A stretch of 64,000 nucleotides of DNA from Nitrobium sp046350935 (GCA_046350935.1 JAXLZK010000003.1:1-64000), one strand, 5' to 3'; positions 53,590-63,816 are shown, counted from the first letter of the stretch. Notes: a model not told the origin generated them from the sequence alone. Program-made: numbers and translations.

Positions 53590-55083
53590 ATGTCTGATGA
53601 AAATATCACAAACAGCTCTCCCCAGGCAGGAGAAATCGTCGAAGGGACAGGACACGAGGAGAGCTTTGCAGCACTGCTGGAGAAAAGCGGCAGCTTGTCC
53701 GACCGGCTTACCCCCGGCCAGAGGGTCAAGGCACGGGTAATCAGCGTAACAGGGGACATGGTCTACATCGACCTCGGCGGAAAGAGCGACGGAGTGGTCA
53801 ATCTGAGCGAATTTGTGGACGACAAGGGAGTCGTCACTATAAAAGAGGGAGACGAGATCGAGGCGTATTTCCTGGCTGCAGAGGACGGCATGAAGAGGCT
53901 CACCACGCTGGTCCGCGGCTATTCCTCCGTGAAGCTGAACGCCATACGCGAGGCCTACAATGCCGGAATCCCGGTTGAGGGCGAGGTGAAGAAGGAGATC
54001 AAGGGGGGATTCGAGGTCTATGCGGGAGGGGTCAAGTGCTTCTGTCCCTTTTCCCAGATGGACCTGCGGGGAGGCCGCGAGGTGGCGGCGTACCTGGGAG
54101 AGACGTTTCCTTTCAAGGTGATCGAGTTCAAGAAGGAAGGCCGCACGATCGTCCTCTCGCGGCGTGTTCTGCTGGAGCAGGAGAGGCAGGCGCGTGTCGA
54201 GAGCCTCAAAAATACCCTCTCCGTGGGCATGGTAGTGACCGCCCGCGTACGCTCTCTGCAGAACTTCGGCGCCTTCGTCGACCTCGGGGGGATCGACGGG
54301 CTCATCCCCGCAAGCGAAATCTCCTGGGGCAGGACGGAAAACCCCGGAGACGTTCTGTCCGCCGGCCAGGAAGTGACGGCGAAGATCCTGTCCCTCGACT
54401 GGGAGAGCAGCCGTCTCACCCTGAGCATCAAGGCAATGCAGGCCGACCCCTGGAGCGCGGCGGAAGTGAAGTATCCCGTGGGAGGCAAAGTGTGCGGCAC
54501 CATCGTCCGCCTGGTCCCCTTCGGCGCTTTCGTAAGCCTCGAGGCAGGCATCGACGGACTGATCCATATTTCGAACCTCGGAGCAGGCAGGCGTATCAAC
54601 CATCCCAAGGAGATAGTGGAGGTGGGGCAGCAGATAGAGGCCTATGTCCTCGCGGTGGATTCCCATGCCAGAAAGATATCCCTCTCTCTGCAGCAGAAGC
54701 CCGAGCCGAAAAAACTCAATCTCCCCGCGCCGGGCGACCTCTTTGAAGGGACCGTGGACAAGGTAATGCCTTTCGGCGTCTTCGTGAAGGCGGGCAGCGG
54801 GCTCTCGGGCCTGATTCCCAACTCCGAGATGGGCACCGAGAACGGCGAGGACCACGGCCGCATGTTCCCTGCCGGCTCCCCTGTCCAGGCCGTCGTGCTC
54901 GAAGTGGACAAGGAGAAGGGGAAAGTCCTCCTGAGCCGCAAGGGAGTCCTCGCAAAGGCTGAGCAGGAGGAGCTGAAGCGGTACCGGGACTCGGTCAGGA
55001 AAGAGGAGAAGTCCTCCGGCAGCGTCGGCACCCTTGGAGAGATCCTGAAGGCCAAAATGGCGGAGAAGAACATAAGCTTCTAA
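53590..55083 (+). CDS. rpsA: Ribosomal protein S1-like, five S1 domains
   Basis: A 497-residue protein. Start 53590 follows AGGTGAGG. Five S1 repeats can be counted, each with a core such as GAFVDLGGIDGLIP; the third to fifth are best conserved. S1 binds mRNA on the 30S subunit. Typical proteobacterial S1 has six repeats and about 550 residues; five repeats with an acidic N-terminal extension is like S1 of other phyla. Terminated by the hairpin at 55114-55140. Confidence 0.85.
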   Translation: MSDENITNSSPQAGEIVEGTGHEESFAALLEKSGSLSDRLTPGQRVKARVISVTGDMVYIDLGGKSDGVVNLSEFVDDKGVVTIKEGDEIEAYFLAAEDGMKRLTTLVRGYSSVKLNAIREAYNAGIPVEGEVKKEIKGGFEVYAGGVKCFCPFSQMDLRGGREVAAYLGETFPFKVIEFKKEGRTIVLSRRVLLEQERQARVESLKNTLSVGMVVTARVRSLQNFGAFVDLGGIDGLIPASEISWGRTENPGDVLSAGQEVTAKILSLDWESSRLTLSIKAMQADPWSAAEVKYPVGGKVCGTIVRLVPFGAFVSLEAGIDGLIHISNLGAGRRINHPKEIVEVGQQIEAYVLAVDSHARKISLSLQQKPEPKKLNLPAPGDLFEGTVDKVMPFGVFVKAGSGLSGLIPNSEMGTENGEDHGRMFPAGSPVQAVVLEVDKEKGKVLLSRKGVLAKAEQEELKRYRDSVRKEEKSSGSVGTLGEILKAKMAEKNISF

Positions 55084-55113
55084 GGGAGCCTGCAGCACTA
55101 CAGACAGACGTTC

Positions 55114-55140
55114 GGGGCATATGAGAATATGCCCCTTTTT
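55114..55140 (+). terminator. Terminator of the S1 gene
   Basis: A 9-bp stem (GGGGCATAT with ATATGCCCC), 4-nt loop and five T at 55136-55140. Confidence 0.93.
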
Positions 55141-55210
55141 GTATCTTTTCGCCGCCTATCCGGAAGGGTGCCCCCCGGCGCTCCCTTCGTGTTTCCCGCG
55201 TATTTTCCGG

Positions 55211-56464
55211 TCAGAGCTCTATGTAATCCAGGTCTTTCGTGAAAGTTTCGTCGAGGCGGTGCAGTGCGTACAGGGCGAGGAGGATGCAGATTCCGCCCAC
55301 CGCGGCGCCCCCCTGGAGAATGCCGAAGTGGCTCTTCGCCGCCTGGAAGAGAAAAGTGATCGGGACCACCATCCCGCGGACGAAGTTCGGGACCGTGGTC
55401 GCGACGGTCGCGCGGAGATTCGTGCCGAACTGCTCGGCGGCGATGGTGATGAAGACGGCCCAGTACCCGCCGGCGAAGCCCAATGCCCCGCAGACCGCGT
55501 AAAAAGCGGCTGTGCTTGCCCCGTCGAGGGCGAAATAAGCGCCTAGGGAGACGCAGATAAGGACGATGAAGAGGAAGACCGCCTTCCGGCGGCTGCGGAG
55601 GTAGTTGCTGAGGAGCCCGCTCGAAAAATCCCCTAAGACGAGCCCCAGGTAGCAGTACATCACCGCCTTCCCCGCCGAGACGGGAGCGGCGATATGCAGC
55701 GCACGGCCGAATTCGGGGGAGAAGGTGATCAGAATGCCGACTACGAACCAGATGGGCACGCCGATGAGGATGGATTTCAGGTAGCGGAAGAAGCGTTCGC
55801 GGCGGGTGAACAGGCTGAAAAAATCCCCCCTGCTGATGTCCTTGCCCGCCATCTGCGTGAACATCCCCGATTCGTAGGCGCTGACGCGCAGGGCCAGCAG
55901 AAACATTCCCAGGCCTCCCCCGATATAGTAGGCCGTCCTCCAGTCAAAGTGCTCCGCGATGTAGTTGGCAAGGATCGCCCCCGTCACCCCCACCGAGGCC
56001 ACCATCATCGTCCCGTACCCGCGGGACTCCTTCGGCAGAATTTCCGCAACCAGGGTCACTCCAGCCCCCAGTTCTCCCGCCAGGCCGATGCCCGCGATGA
56101 AGCGCAGCGCCGCATACTGCCCGACCGTGGCAGTGAGGCCGTTGGCGGCGTTGGCGAGAGAGTAGAGGAAGATGGAGCCGAAAAGGATTTTCAGCCTCCC
56201 CTTCTTGTCCCCGAGCACGCCCCAGAGAATTCCGCCGAGGAGCATGCCGGCCATCTGCATGTTCAGGATGAACACTCCCGTGTCGAGGAGCTCCTGCCCC
56301 TGCAGGCCCAGGGACTTCAGGCTGGGCACCCGCACGATGCTGAAGAGCACGAGATCGTAGATGTCGACGAAGTACCCGAGCGACGCCACAACGACGGGCA
56401 GGGCGAAGAGGCCGCGCAGCGCGGCGTACGATGCGGATACGGACCCGGTGCTTCCGTTGTTCAT
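55211..56464 (-). CDS. MFS transporter
   Basis: A 417-residue carrier with about 12 helices. The MFS loop GVLGDKKGRLKILFG between helices 2 and 3 and RFIAGIGLAGELGAG near helix 4 are the family's sugar-porter-like signatures. Likely proton-driven transport of a small organic acid or sugar. No neighbouring enzyme hints at the substrate. Ribosome site GAAGG. Confidence 0.88.
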   Translation of the reverse strand: MNNGSTGSVSASYAALRGLFALPVVVASLGYFVDIYDLVLFSIVRVPSLKSLGLQGQELLDTGVFILNMQMAGMLLGGILWGVLGDKKGRLKILFGSIFLYSLANAANGLTATVGQYAALRFIAGIGLAGELGAGVTLVAEILPKESRGYGTMMVASVGVTGAILANYIAEHFDWRTAYYIGGGLGMFLLALRVSAYESGMFTQMAGKDISRGDFFSLFTRRERFFRYLKSILIGVPIWFVVGILITFSPEFGRALHIAAPVSAGKAVMYCYLGLVLGDFSSGLLSNYLRSRRKAVFLFIVLICVSLGAYFALDGASTAAFYAVCGALGFAGGYWAVFITIAAEQFGTNLRATVATTVPNFVRGMVVPITFLFQAAKSHFGILQGGAAVGGICILLALYALHRLDETFTKDLDYIEL

Positions 56465-56515
56465 CCTTCAGTGCCCCCTTTGCTCTCCGTGCCGCTTTTC
56501 CCGCTTGCGGGACGT

Positions 56516-58387
56516 CTAATTCAGGGAGAGCGTCGTAAGCTTCTCGTCGAACTCCCGTGAGCGGGCTTCGAGCTCTTCGGTGCGGGCTGCCAGCTCGTCG
56601 AAAAGGGAGTCGATTTTCTCTTTCGCGTCATGGATGCTCTTCGAGAGCGTCCTGATCGCCTCTCCGCTGCCCGTCAGAGAGGCATCCAGCAGCGCCTGGG
56701 TGTCTCTCTCCACTTCCTCTTCGAGGCGCATGATGGTATTTTCGATTTCGGTGATTCCGCCCTGCAGCGCACCGACGATGCGGGAGCGGCTCGTGATGAT
56801 CTCTGCGCGAATGCGCCGCGCATCCTTTCTGTTTCCGGAGCCTTTGCCCTGCGGGCCGGCGCCGTCCTTCCCTGCGGCGGGGCTCCCCGGCTCCTCGCTC
56901 TTCCATCCCACCCTGTCCAGGAAGTCCTGGTAGGTACCCTCGAACACGGTCACTGCATCGTCGTCGAAAACGATCAGGCGCGTGGCGAGGGCATGGAGGA
57001 TCATCTCGCTGTGGGTGACGATCATGACCGCCCCGTCGAATACCGACAGAGCCTCCAGCAGGGAGTCGATGGATTCCATATCGAGGTGGTTGGTGGGCTC
57101 GTCGAGGAGGAGCAGGTTCGCCGGGCTGACGAGGAGCTTTCCCAGGAGGACCCTGCTCCTTTCCCCGCCGGAGAGAACGGAGACTTTCTTCAGCGCCGCA
57201 TCCCCCCCGAACAGCATGGTCCCGCAGATGTTCCGGGCCGCCTTCCGGTTGTATTCGGGCAGCGCGTCCAGTATTTCCTCCTCGACGGTCTTCTGCGGAG
57301 AGAGGCGGTCGATGTTCGTCTGGCCGAAATAGGCGAGCTGGGTCTTGGCATGGAGAGTGACGGCGCCCTGCCGGGGGGAAAGCTCCCCCGCAAGGAGGTT
57401 CAGCAGCGTCGTCTTCCCTTTTCCGTTCTTCCCGACGAGGGCGATGCGGTCGCCTTTTCCCACGTCGATGCTGAAATCGCTGAGGAGGGGCCGGCTTTCC
57501 GTCCCGTAGGCGAAGGAGACCCTGTCCGCCTCCAGGAGCCATTTCCCCAGGAACGGAGCGGCAGTGAAGGCGAACTCCAGGTCCTTTATCCCGGACAGTT
57601 TCTCCAGCCTCTCTCTCTTCTGTAACGACTTCACCCTGGACTGGACCGCCCTGGCCTTCGTGGCCTTGGCGCGGAAGCGCTCGATGAACTGCTCGATCTC
57701 CCGGCGCTTCTTTTCGTCGTTGAGGCGAGTCCTTTCGTGGACTTCCTCTTCCGCAAGTATCTGGTCGTACAGCTTCAGGGTCGGTCCGGCTATCTTCCGC
57801 GTCTTGCAGCGGTGGATCCCCATGGTGTGGGTCGTCACGCCGTCCATGAAGTCCCTGTCGTGGGTGATGAGAATCAGCTCGTTCTTCCAGGCGCGCAGGA
57901 ACTGGGTCAGCCACCGCACCGACAGGATGTCGAGGTAGTTGGTGGGCTCGTCGAGGAGCAGCAGATTCGGCTCCCTGATCAGCACCTTTGCGAGGTTCAG
58001 TCGTATCTGGTAGCCCCCGGAGAGAGAGGAGGGGGGGCGGGTGAAGTCGTCGCCGGTAAAGCCGAGACCCATCAGGATGCTCTTTACCTTGTAGGTTTCG
58101 TCCCTGCCCTCATCGTTGGGGGGGAGGCTCAGGCAGGCCTCCTGCAGCACGGTGTCGGAAGAGAACCGGATATGCTGGGAGAGATGGCCGACTGAATAAG
58201 CAGTGGGGATGCTGATGTCCCCCGCATCGGGCTTTTCTTCTCCGGTGATCATCCGGAAGAGGGTGGTTTTGCCGTGGCCGTTCCTGCCCACCAGTCCCAC
58301 CCGCTCGCCCGTATTGATCGTGAAGCTGATCGAATCGAAGATGACCTGTTTTCCGTAGGCCTTGTCTACCGCGCTGACCTGGAGCAT
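56516..58387 (-). CDS. ABC-F family ATPase
   Basis: A 623-residue protein with two ABC domains and no membrane part. Walker A motifs are GRNGHGKTT and GKNGKGKTT, signatures LSGGYQIR and LSGGERSR, Walker B LLLLDEPTNYLD and LLLLDEPTNHLD. The C-terminal 100 residues form a coiled coil, as in Uup/YheS. ABC-F proteins act on ribosomes. The ATG lies 5 nt after an extended -10, with no ribosome site. Confidence 0.93.
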   Translation of the reverse strand: MLQVSAVDKAYGKQVIFDSISFTINTGERVGLVGRNGHGKTTLFRMITGEEKPDAGDISIPTAYSVGHLSQHIRFSSDTVLQEACLSLPPNDEGRDETYKVKSILMGLGFTGDDFTRPPSSLSGGYQIRLNLAKVLIREPNLLLLDEPTNYLDILSVRWLTQFLRAWKNELILITHDRDFMDGVTTHTMGIHRCKTRKIAGPTLKLYDQILAEEEVHERTRLNDEKKRREIEQFIERFRAKATKARAVQSRVKSLQKRERLEKLSGIKDLEFAFTAAPFLGKWLLEADRVSFAYGTESRPLLSDFSIDVGKGDRIALVGKNGKGKTTLLNLLAGELSPRQGAVTLHAKTQLAYFGQTNIDRLSPQKTVEEEILDALPEYNRKAARNICGTMLFGGDAALKKVSVLSGGERSRVLLGKLLVSPANLLLLDEPTNHLDMESIDSLLEALSVFDGAVMIVTHSEMILHALATRLIVFDDDAVTVFEGTYQDFLDRVGWKSEEPGSPAAGKDGAGPQGKGSGNRKDARRIRAEIITSRSRIVGALQGGITEIENTIMRLEEEVERDTQALLDASLTGSGEAIRTLSKSIHDAKEKIDSLFDELAARTEELEARSREFDEKLTTLSLN

Positions 58388-58392
58388 CCCCT

Positions 58393-58401
58393 ATTATACC
58401 A
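58393..58401 (-). promoter_or_regulatory. Extended -10 promoter of the ABC-F gene
   Basis: On the - strand: TGG-TATAAT, ending 5 nt before ATG 58387. The transcript should start at the start codon, implying a leaderless message. Confidence 0.65.
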
Positions 58402-58552
58402 GGAAGGGAGGGTCCGGAGCCGCGCCGTGGTCGAAAAAAAGCTGCAGAAGGTTTCCGTTGCCTGCTCTTTTCTTGTATCATTTAGGAGAAAGAGGGAGCG
58501 CGGACCCGCCGGCGGACAGTCGCGCGCGCTGGGCGCCGGCAGCGGAGAGGAT

Positions 58553-60172
58553 ATGGGGAAGATTCACTACTGGAGAAGGTTTTTCGGGGGCCTTGCGGTG
58601 GCCCTGAGGGTCATGGCGTCGTACCGGACGGCAGGCCTGATGGGGTTCTTCATGTCCGGCGAGGAGAAGGCCGCGTACCTGAAGCACCTGCACCGGCGCA
58701 ATGCCGTCCTGATACGGGAAACGGCCATCAGGATGAAGGGCCTGATGATCAAGGTGGGGCAGTTTCTCAGCTCCCGCATCGATTTCCTCCCCGATGAATA
58801 CATACGGGAGCTTTCCCAGCTGCAGGACAACGTCCCTCCCCATGCCTACGACGAGATACGGCGGCAGATCATCGCCGACCTCGGGGCCGCTCCCGAAGAG
58901 CTGTTTTCCCGGTTCGACGCAGAGCCCATCGCAGCGGCGTCCCTGAGCCAGGTGCACCGGGCGGTGCTGCAGGACGGCCGTACGGTCGCGGTCAAGGTGC
59001 AGTACCCCGGCATAGAGAAGGTGATCGAAACCGATATAAAAACCCTGCGGACCCTGATCACGCTGCTGCAGGGCAGATACGGGAGGATCGACCTGAAGGT
59101 GCTGCACGGGGAATTCGCGCGGATCGTGCGGGCGGAGCTGGATTACGGGCAGGAGGGGAGGAATGCGGAGCGGTTCGCCGGGAACTTCAAGGGGGACGAA
59201 AGGATCATCATCCCCGCCGTCCTCCGGGAATACAGCGGAAAGCGGGTGCTCACCCTTGAGTTCGTGGAGGGGGTCAAGATCACCGAATGCGGCCCTGAAA
59301 AGACCCCTGGGATCGATTGCGAGGAGGTGGCGAATCTCCTCGCGGAGACCTATGCGAGGATGATTTTCCTCCACGGCTTCTTCCACGGCGACCCCCATCC
59401 GGGGAATATCCTGATCAGGGAGGGGCCGAAGCTGGTTTTCGTGGATTTCGGCATGGTGCAGGAGATCCCCGAAAAGACCAGGAGGGACCTGCGGAGGTTC
59501 GCCAACGCCATTGTGGAACGAAACACCCCCCGGATCATCGATTCGATGGAGCGGATGGGGTTTATCACCGAAGGGGCCGACTACGGGGCGCTGCTCGAGG
59601 TGGCGCAGGCCCTCATCGACAAATACCGCTACATCACGCCCCGCGAGCTCAAGGCGCTCACGGTGGACGATATTGCAGGGGAAATAGAGAGGATCTTTTC
59701 CGTCATCGACTACCTGCAGATCCCGAACAACTTCATCCTCCTCGGGAGGGCCGTCGGGATGCTCAACGGCATCGCTTTTCAGCTGAACCCCTCGCTGAAT
59801 ATCATCGAAATAGGAAAGCCCTACATCAGGGAATTCCTCATGGGGAGCCGCTCCGAGCAGGCCGAGCGCGTATGGGAGAGCCTGCGGGAGAGGGTCCTCA
59901 CCCTCTGGAGGCTCCCTTCCCAGGTGGAGGAATTCCTCATGAAAGCCGGCAAGGGCGAGCTCTCCTTCAAGCTGCCGAAGTCCGAGATCGACATGATCAC
60001 CTCCCAATTCAAGGTCATGACGAATGTGATGATGCTCGTGATCCTGACGGTCACGGCGGCCTCCGCCGCGCTCTTTTTTGTGCTCATAGGCAGCGAGACC
60101 CTCACGCTCACCGCGGCTTCCGTCTCCATCCTCCTCGGACTGCTTTCCGTCTACCGTTTGATGAAGGGCTGA
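58553..60172 (+). CDS. UbiB/ABC1-family atypical kinase
   Basis: A 539-residue protein starting at ATG 58553 after GGAGAGG. It has the family marks KVGQFLS (near 66), the Ala-rich loop AAASLSQVH, the catalytic FHGDPHPGN and VFVDFGM, and two C-terminal membrane helices. UbiB-like proteins have ATPase activity and assist quinone synthesis or lipid homeostasis. Length is typical. Confidence 0.9.
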   Translation: MGKIHYWRRFFGGLAVALRVMASYRTAGLMGFFMSGEEKAAYLKHLHRRNAVLIRETAIRMKGLMIKVGQFLSSRIDFLPDEYIRELSQLQDNVPPHAYDEIRRQIIADLGAAPEELFSRFDAEPIAAASLSQVHRAVLQDGRTVAVKVQYPGIEKVIETDIKTLRTLITLLQGRYGRIDLKVLHGEFARIVRAELDYGQEGRNAERFAGNFKGDERIIIPAVLREYSGKRVLTLEFVEGVKITECGPEKTPGIDCEEVANLLAETYARMIFLHGFFHGDPHPGNILIREGPKLVFVDFGMVQEIPEKTRRDLRRFANAIVERNTPRIIDSMERMGFITEGADYGALLEVAQALIDKYRYITPRELKALTVDDIAGEIERIFSVIDYLQIPNNFILLGRAVGMLNGIAFQLNPSLNIIEIGKPYIREFLMGSRSEQAERVWESLRERVLTLWRLPSQVEEFLMKAGKGELSFKLPKSEIDMITSQFKVMTNVMMLVILTVTAASAALFFVLIGSETLTLTAASVSILLGLLSVYRLMKG

Positions 60173-60202
60173 GAGGGGCCGTGCCGGGCAGCGGAGCAGC
60201 GC

Positions 60203-61072
60203 CTACCAGAGCAAAAGGTAATCGGCGTCGTCGGGAGTGATCGTATCCCGCCGGGCTCCGTCGGGAGGGGCCGGAAGGATCACCCGGTAGGTGAGCCCCG
60301 AAGCCCTCCGTATCTGTTCGGGTATGCCCCTTTTCCACGAGTGTCCGGACCCCGCCAGAACGACCACCGTGCTTCCGGGGTTCCGTTTCAGATAGGCGAC
60401 GAGATGCCGGGCCATCACTTTGTCCCAGAGCATCTGCGCCTCGCAGAAGCGGGTGAAGGACCCCGCGTCCCCGCCGCGGTGCGCCTCGTACGTCCTGCGG
60501 ATGAAGTCCATGTACTCGCGGTCGACGTCGCAGGTGATGCCGGGCGGCAGCTCTTTCAGCTCGTCAGGGGTGAGGGAGGAGAACCCGGTCCACGCCACTT
60601 TCTGCGCAATACGGCGGGGGATGTTGAGACCTACGAGGGGGATCCCCTTCTCCCGCGCATAGAAAAAAATATCGCTGTAGTACGCCCAGGGAAAGCTCCA
60701 GTTGTCGTAATAGATCTGCAGGAATTTCTGCAGGGTCATCTCCCCCCCGATCCAGCGGTCCAGGGCGTCCTGGCTGTCCGCCCTGAACATTTCGAGACCC
60801 ACCGCGAGGGGGGGCCGGACGCCGCGCAGCGCTTTGATCACTGCAAGCTGCGCCGCGTGGTGGCTTCTTTCGCCGTGGCTCTCTCCGACGAGCACCACAT
60901 CCGCTCCCCCGATATCCCGTATCATCCGGTCGAACGGGATGCTCGTCTTGTCCTGCACTCTCAGGACGCGCGGGGAGGACGGGTCCTCCCCCGCACAGGC
61001 GAGCAGCGAGAGAAGAATTCCCGCCAGGGACAGGGACGCGGCAAGGGAAAAAGAGAGGAAAGTCCTCTTCAT
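60203..61072 (-). CDS. ChaN-like lipoprotein
   Basis: A 289-residue protein with ribosome site AAGGAG. The signal ends SLLAC, a lipobox. The ChaN domain has LVGESHGERSHHAAQL near 61 and VVLAGSGHSWKRGIP near 236. Campylobacter ChaR/ChaN-type proteins bind haem at the cell surface. The envelope location and His-containing motifs fit haem or metal binding. Confidence 0.87.
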   Translation of the reverse strand: MKRTFLSFSLAASLSLAGILLSLLACAGEDPSSPRVLRVQDKTSIPFDRMIRDIGGADVVLVGESHGERSHHAAQLAVIKALRGVRPPLAVGLEMFRADSQDALDRWIGGEMTLQKFLQIYYDNWSFPWAYYSDIFFYAREKGIPLVGLNIPRRIAQKVAWTGFSSLTPDELKELPPGITCDVDREYMDFIRRTYEAHRGGDAGSFTRFCEAQMLWDKVMARHLVAYLKRNPGSTVVVLAGSGHSWKRGIPEQIRRASGLTYRVILPAPPDGARRDTITPDDADYLLLW

Positions 61073-61159
61073 GGCGCACTCCTTGAAAACAGACAGGGGG
61101 AGGCGGGGCGGGTGAGGGGAAGAGCGGGCGCTCCTGCCCCGCTCACGCCCGCCTTCGTG

Positions 61160-62416
61160 CTAGGGGGTGTAGTACTTCTTTTTCCGGGGGAGGTATTCCT
61201 GCTCCACATGCCCCCCGTAATCGTGGGGGTACTTGTATCCCTCTCCGTGCCCCAGTTTCTTCGCGCCCGGATAGGCGGTGCATTTCAGATGGTCGGGAAC
61301 CTCCATGGTCTGCTCCTTCTCCACATCTTCCATGGCCGCCTCGATGGCGCGGTAGCAGGCGTTGCTCTTCGGCGCGCGGGCGAGATAGAGGGCCGCCTGC
61401 GCGAGCGGAATTCTCGCTTCGGGCATACCGATGAACTCGACTGCCCGCAGGGCGGACGTGGCGACGAGCAGCGCTATGGGATCGGCCTCGCCGATGTCCT
61501 CCGACGCACAGATGACGATCCTCCTCGCAATAAAGCGGGGGTCTTCGCCCGCGTACAGCATCTTCGCGAGGTAATAGACGACGGCATCGGGGTCGGAGCC
61601 CCTCATGCTCTTGATAAAAGCGGAAATGGTGTCGTAGTGCTGGTCGCCGTCCCTGTCATACACCACCGCTTTCTTCTGTATGGACTCCTCGGCGACGGTC
61701 AGGGTAAGGCGGATGCATCCGTCAGGACCGGGCGCCGTGGTCAGGGCGGCGATTTCGAGCGCCGAGAGCGCCTTCCTCGCGTCGCCGTCGGACATGGCCG
61801 CGAGATGCCGGAGCGCGTCCTCATCAGCCTGTATCTTCAGGTGTCCGAGCCCCCGCTCCGCATCTTTCAACGCCCGCTGCATGAGGGAAAGGAGGTCCTG
61901 GGCGGCCAGGGGCTTCAGCTCGAATACCTGGCTCCTCGAAAGGAGAGCGGAGTTTACGTAGAAAAAGGGATTTTCGACGGTGGCGGCGATCAGGACGATA
62001 GTGCCCTCCTCCACGTCGGGGAGCAGGGCGTCCTGCTGCAGCTTGTTGAAGCGGTGTATTTCGTCGAGGAAAAGGATAGTGCGGGCGCCCCTTTCCCGGC
62101 GTTTCCGTGCCGCCTGGATCACTTTTCTGAGGTCGTCGAGCCCTGCGGTTGCTGCATTGAGCCATTCGAAGTGGGCCTTTGTCCTCGCGGCGATCACCCG
62201 GGCCAGGGCCGTCTTCCCGGTCCCCGGAGGGCCGTAAAGGATGAGGGAAGTGATCCTGTCCGCTTCGATGGCCCGGCGGAGCAGTTTCCCTTCGCCCAGG
62301 ATATGGCCCTGTCCCGCATATTCGTCGATCGTCCTGGGGAACATGCGATAGGCGAGGGGAGAGGAGGCATCGGACTGCGCTCCTTTTTCTGTGAGCTCTT
62401 CTCCGAAAAGGTCCAT
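61160..62416 (-). CDS. rarA: Replication-associated recombination ATPase
   Basis: A 418-residue AAA+ ATPase with Walker A YGPPGTGKTAL, Walker B ILFLDEIHRF and the C-terminal tetramerisation domain (YKYPHDYGGHVEQEYLP). RarA (MgsA) acts at stalled replication forks. Length is typical. A weak purine-rich segment precedes the ATG. Confidence 0.95.
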   Translation of the reverse strand: MDLFGEELTEKGAQSDASSPLAYRMFPRTIDEYAGQGHILGEGKLLRRAIEADRITSLILYGPPGTGKTALARVIAARTKAHFEWLNAATAGLDDLRKVIQAARKRRERGARTILFLDEIHRFNKLQQDALLPDVEEGTIVLIAATVENPFFYVNSALLSRSQVFELKPLAAQDLLSLMQRALKDAERGLGHLKIQADEDALRHLAAMSDGDARKALSALEIAALTTAPGPDGCIRLTLTVAEESIQKKAVVYDRDGDQHYDTISAFIKSMRGSDPDAVVYYLAKMLYAGEDPRFIARRIVICASEDIGEADPIALLVATSALRAVEFIGMPEARIPLAQAALYLARAPKSNACYRAIEAAMEDVEKEQTMEVPDHLKCTAYPGAKKLGHGEGYKYPHDYGGHVEQEYLPRKKKYYTP

Positions 62417-62531
62417 TTTTTCTCGGTGCCGGGCGGAAGATATTTTCAGGAACAGGGGACAGCTGCCGCGAACGCCCTGTTTCCGAATACCTTTATTGTA
62501 TCACCTTTCAGTCCGAATGGGTAGCCCGCCC

Positions 62532-63770
62532 CTATACCTTGCCGAGCATTTTTACAAATTCCTTCAGGAGGTCCGGATCGTAGTCCCCGGTTTCCTTCGC
62601 GATCAGGGAGAGGGCGTAAAAGGGAGTGAAGGCGGTTTTATAGGGCCGCTTTGTGGTCAGGGCGTCGTAGCAGTCGGCAATGGCGGATATTCTCCCGAAA
62701 AGCGTAATCTCATGGCCTGACAGCTGCAGCGGATACCCTTTGCCCGACAATTTTTCATGGTGCTGCAGGACGGCCTGGAGGGCGTCCTCAGGGAGGTTCC
62801 GGTGCTCCGTCAGGATTTTCTTCCCTTCCATGACATGGCCCTTGATGATAAGGTATTCGCTCTGATCGAGCTTTCCCTGCTTGTTCAGCACCTCGTGGCT
62901 CACCGCGCTCTTTCCTATGTCGTGCAGCAGCGCCCCGATCCCGAGCCTCTCAAGCTCATCCCGCTTCAGGCCGATGGCGGCCCCGATCCCGATGGTGAGG
63001 GCGGCCACGTTGACCGAGTGGGTGTAGGTGTAATAATCGTATCCCCGCAGCGAAAGGAGGTCGTACAGCGCGTCCTTGTTATCCAGGACGCAATCGATCA
63101 TCTTCTGCACCATCTCTCCGGATTCCTTGATCTTTTCCCCGCTCCTCGGGTCTTCAAGGAGGTCCCGCAGAATGATTTTCGAGTTTTCCTTCACCGCGAC
63201 CGCTTTTACCGAAGCTCCTGCGGGTCCTGCCGCCGCGTCGCGGGTAAGCAGGCTGTTGATGTATTCGTGATAGCGGGGGATATCCGCCCTCCGTATGACG
63301 AGGTCCCCGGGGACGGCCAGCATCGCTTCGGTAACGAGTGCCGGGACCTTTTCGCCGGCCTCCGCGAGAGTCTTGACGGTAAAGCGGTCCAGCGCCAGGA
63401 GACTGAAAGGGATCTCCTTTCCGGGCGCCAGAAGCGTCCTGTCGATCTGGTGATGCTGCTCTTTGGCAAAAGAATAGTTCCTGAAAAACTCGGCAGGGTC
63501 GCCGGACGCTTTCTCCGTGCGGGCCTTCGCCCGCGCGAGATACTCCGCCACGGCAGGGCCGTCTTCCGCCTTGGCATAGACCTCTGAAATTCCCTTCCGC
63601 AACAATCCGTTTTTGGCATCGGGGCTCAACAGGATGCCGCTCGGGAACAAGGGGGAGAAGATGCCCTTCTCCTTTACATAGACGTCAAAGGGAATAGTGG
63701 CTCCTATAACGAGCTGGTTTACCTGGATGGAAACGCCGGCGTTGTCGATTTCCCTGAACTGTGTCGTCAT
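62532..63770 (-). CDS. HD-GYP cyclic-di-GMP phosphodiesterase-like protein
   Basis: A 412-residue protein starting at ATG 63770 after GGGAG. The N-terminal 200 residues are a DUF3391-like domain (VGATIPFDVYVKEKGI). The HD-GYP domain has HSVNVAALTIGIG, LLHDIGKSAV and HHEKLSGKGYPLQL, with all metal-binding His/Asp motifs. It probably hydrolyses c-di-GMP, opposing the GGDEF-EAL protein and tuning the GEMM riboswitch. Confidence 0.9.
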   Translation of the reverse strand: MTTQFREIDNAGVSIQVNQLVIGATIPFDVYVKEKGIFSPLFPSGILLSPDAKNGLLRKGISEVYAKAEDGPAVAEYLARAKARTEKASGDPAEFFRNYSFAKEQHHQIDRTLLAPGKEIPFSLLALDRFTVKTLAEAGEKVPALVTEAMLAVPGDLVIRRADIPRYHEYINSLLTRDAAAGPAGASVKAVAVKENSKIILRDLLEDPRSGEKIKESGEMVQKMIDCVLDNKDALYDLLSLRGYDYYTYTHSVNVAALTIGIGAAIGLKRDELERLGIGALLHDIGKSAVSHEVLNKQGKLDQSEYLIIKGHVMEGKKILTEHRNLPEDALQAVLQHHEKLSGKGYPLQLSGHEITLFGRISAIADCYDALTTKRPYKTAFTPFYALSLIAKETGDYDPDLLKEFVKMLGKV

Positions 63771-63816
63771 GCATTCTCCCGGGGCAGGTCGTTTTTTCCC
63801 AGCGGCCCTGCGGATT

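Noticed and set aside
53542..55098. 518-codon - strand frame opposite the S1 gene
   Set aside because: Composition is an antisense shadow of the S1 repeats; no motif and no start signal.
60341..62524. 727-codon + strand frame across ChaN and rarA
   Set aside because: Both covered genes are well supported on the - strand; the frame spans two of them and the gap between, so it is a shadow.
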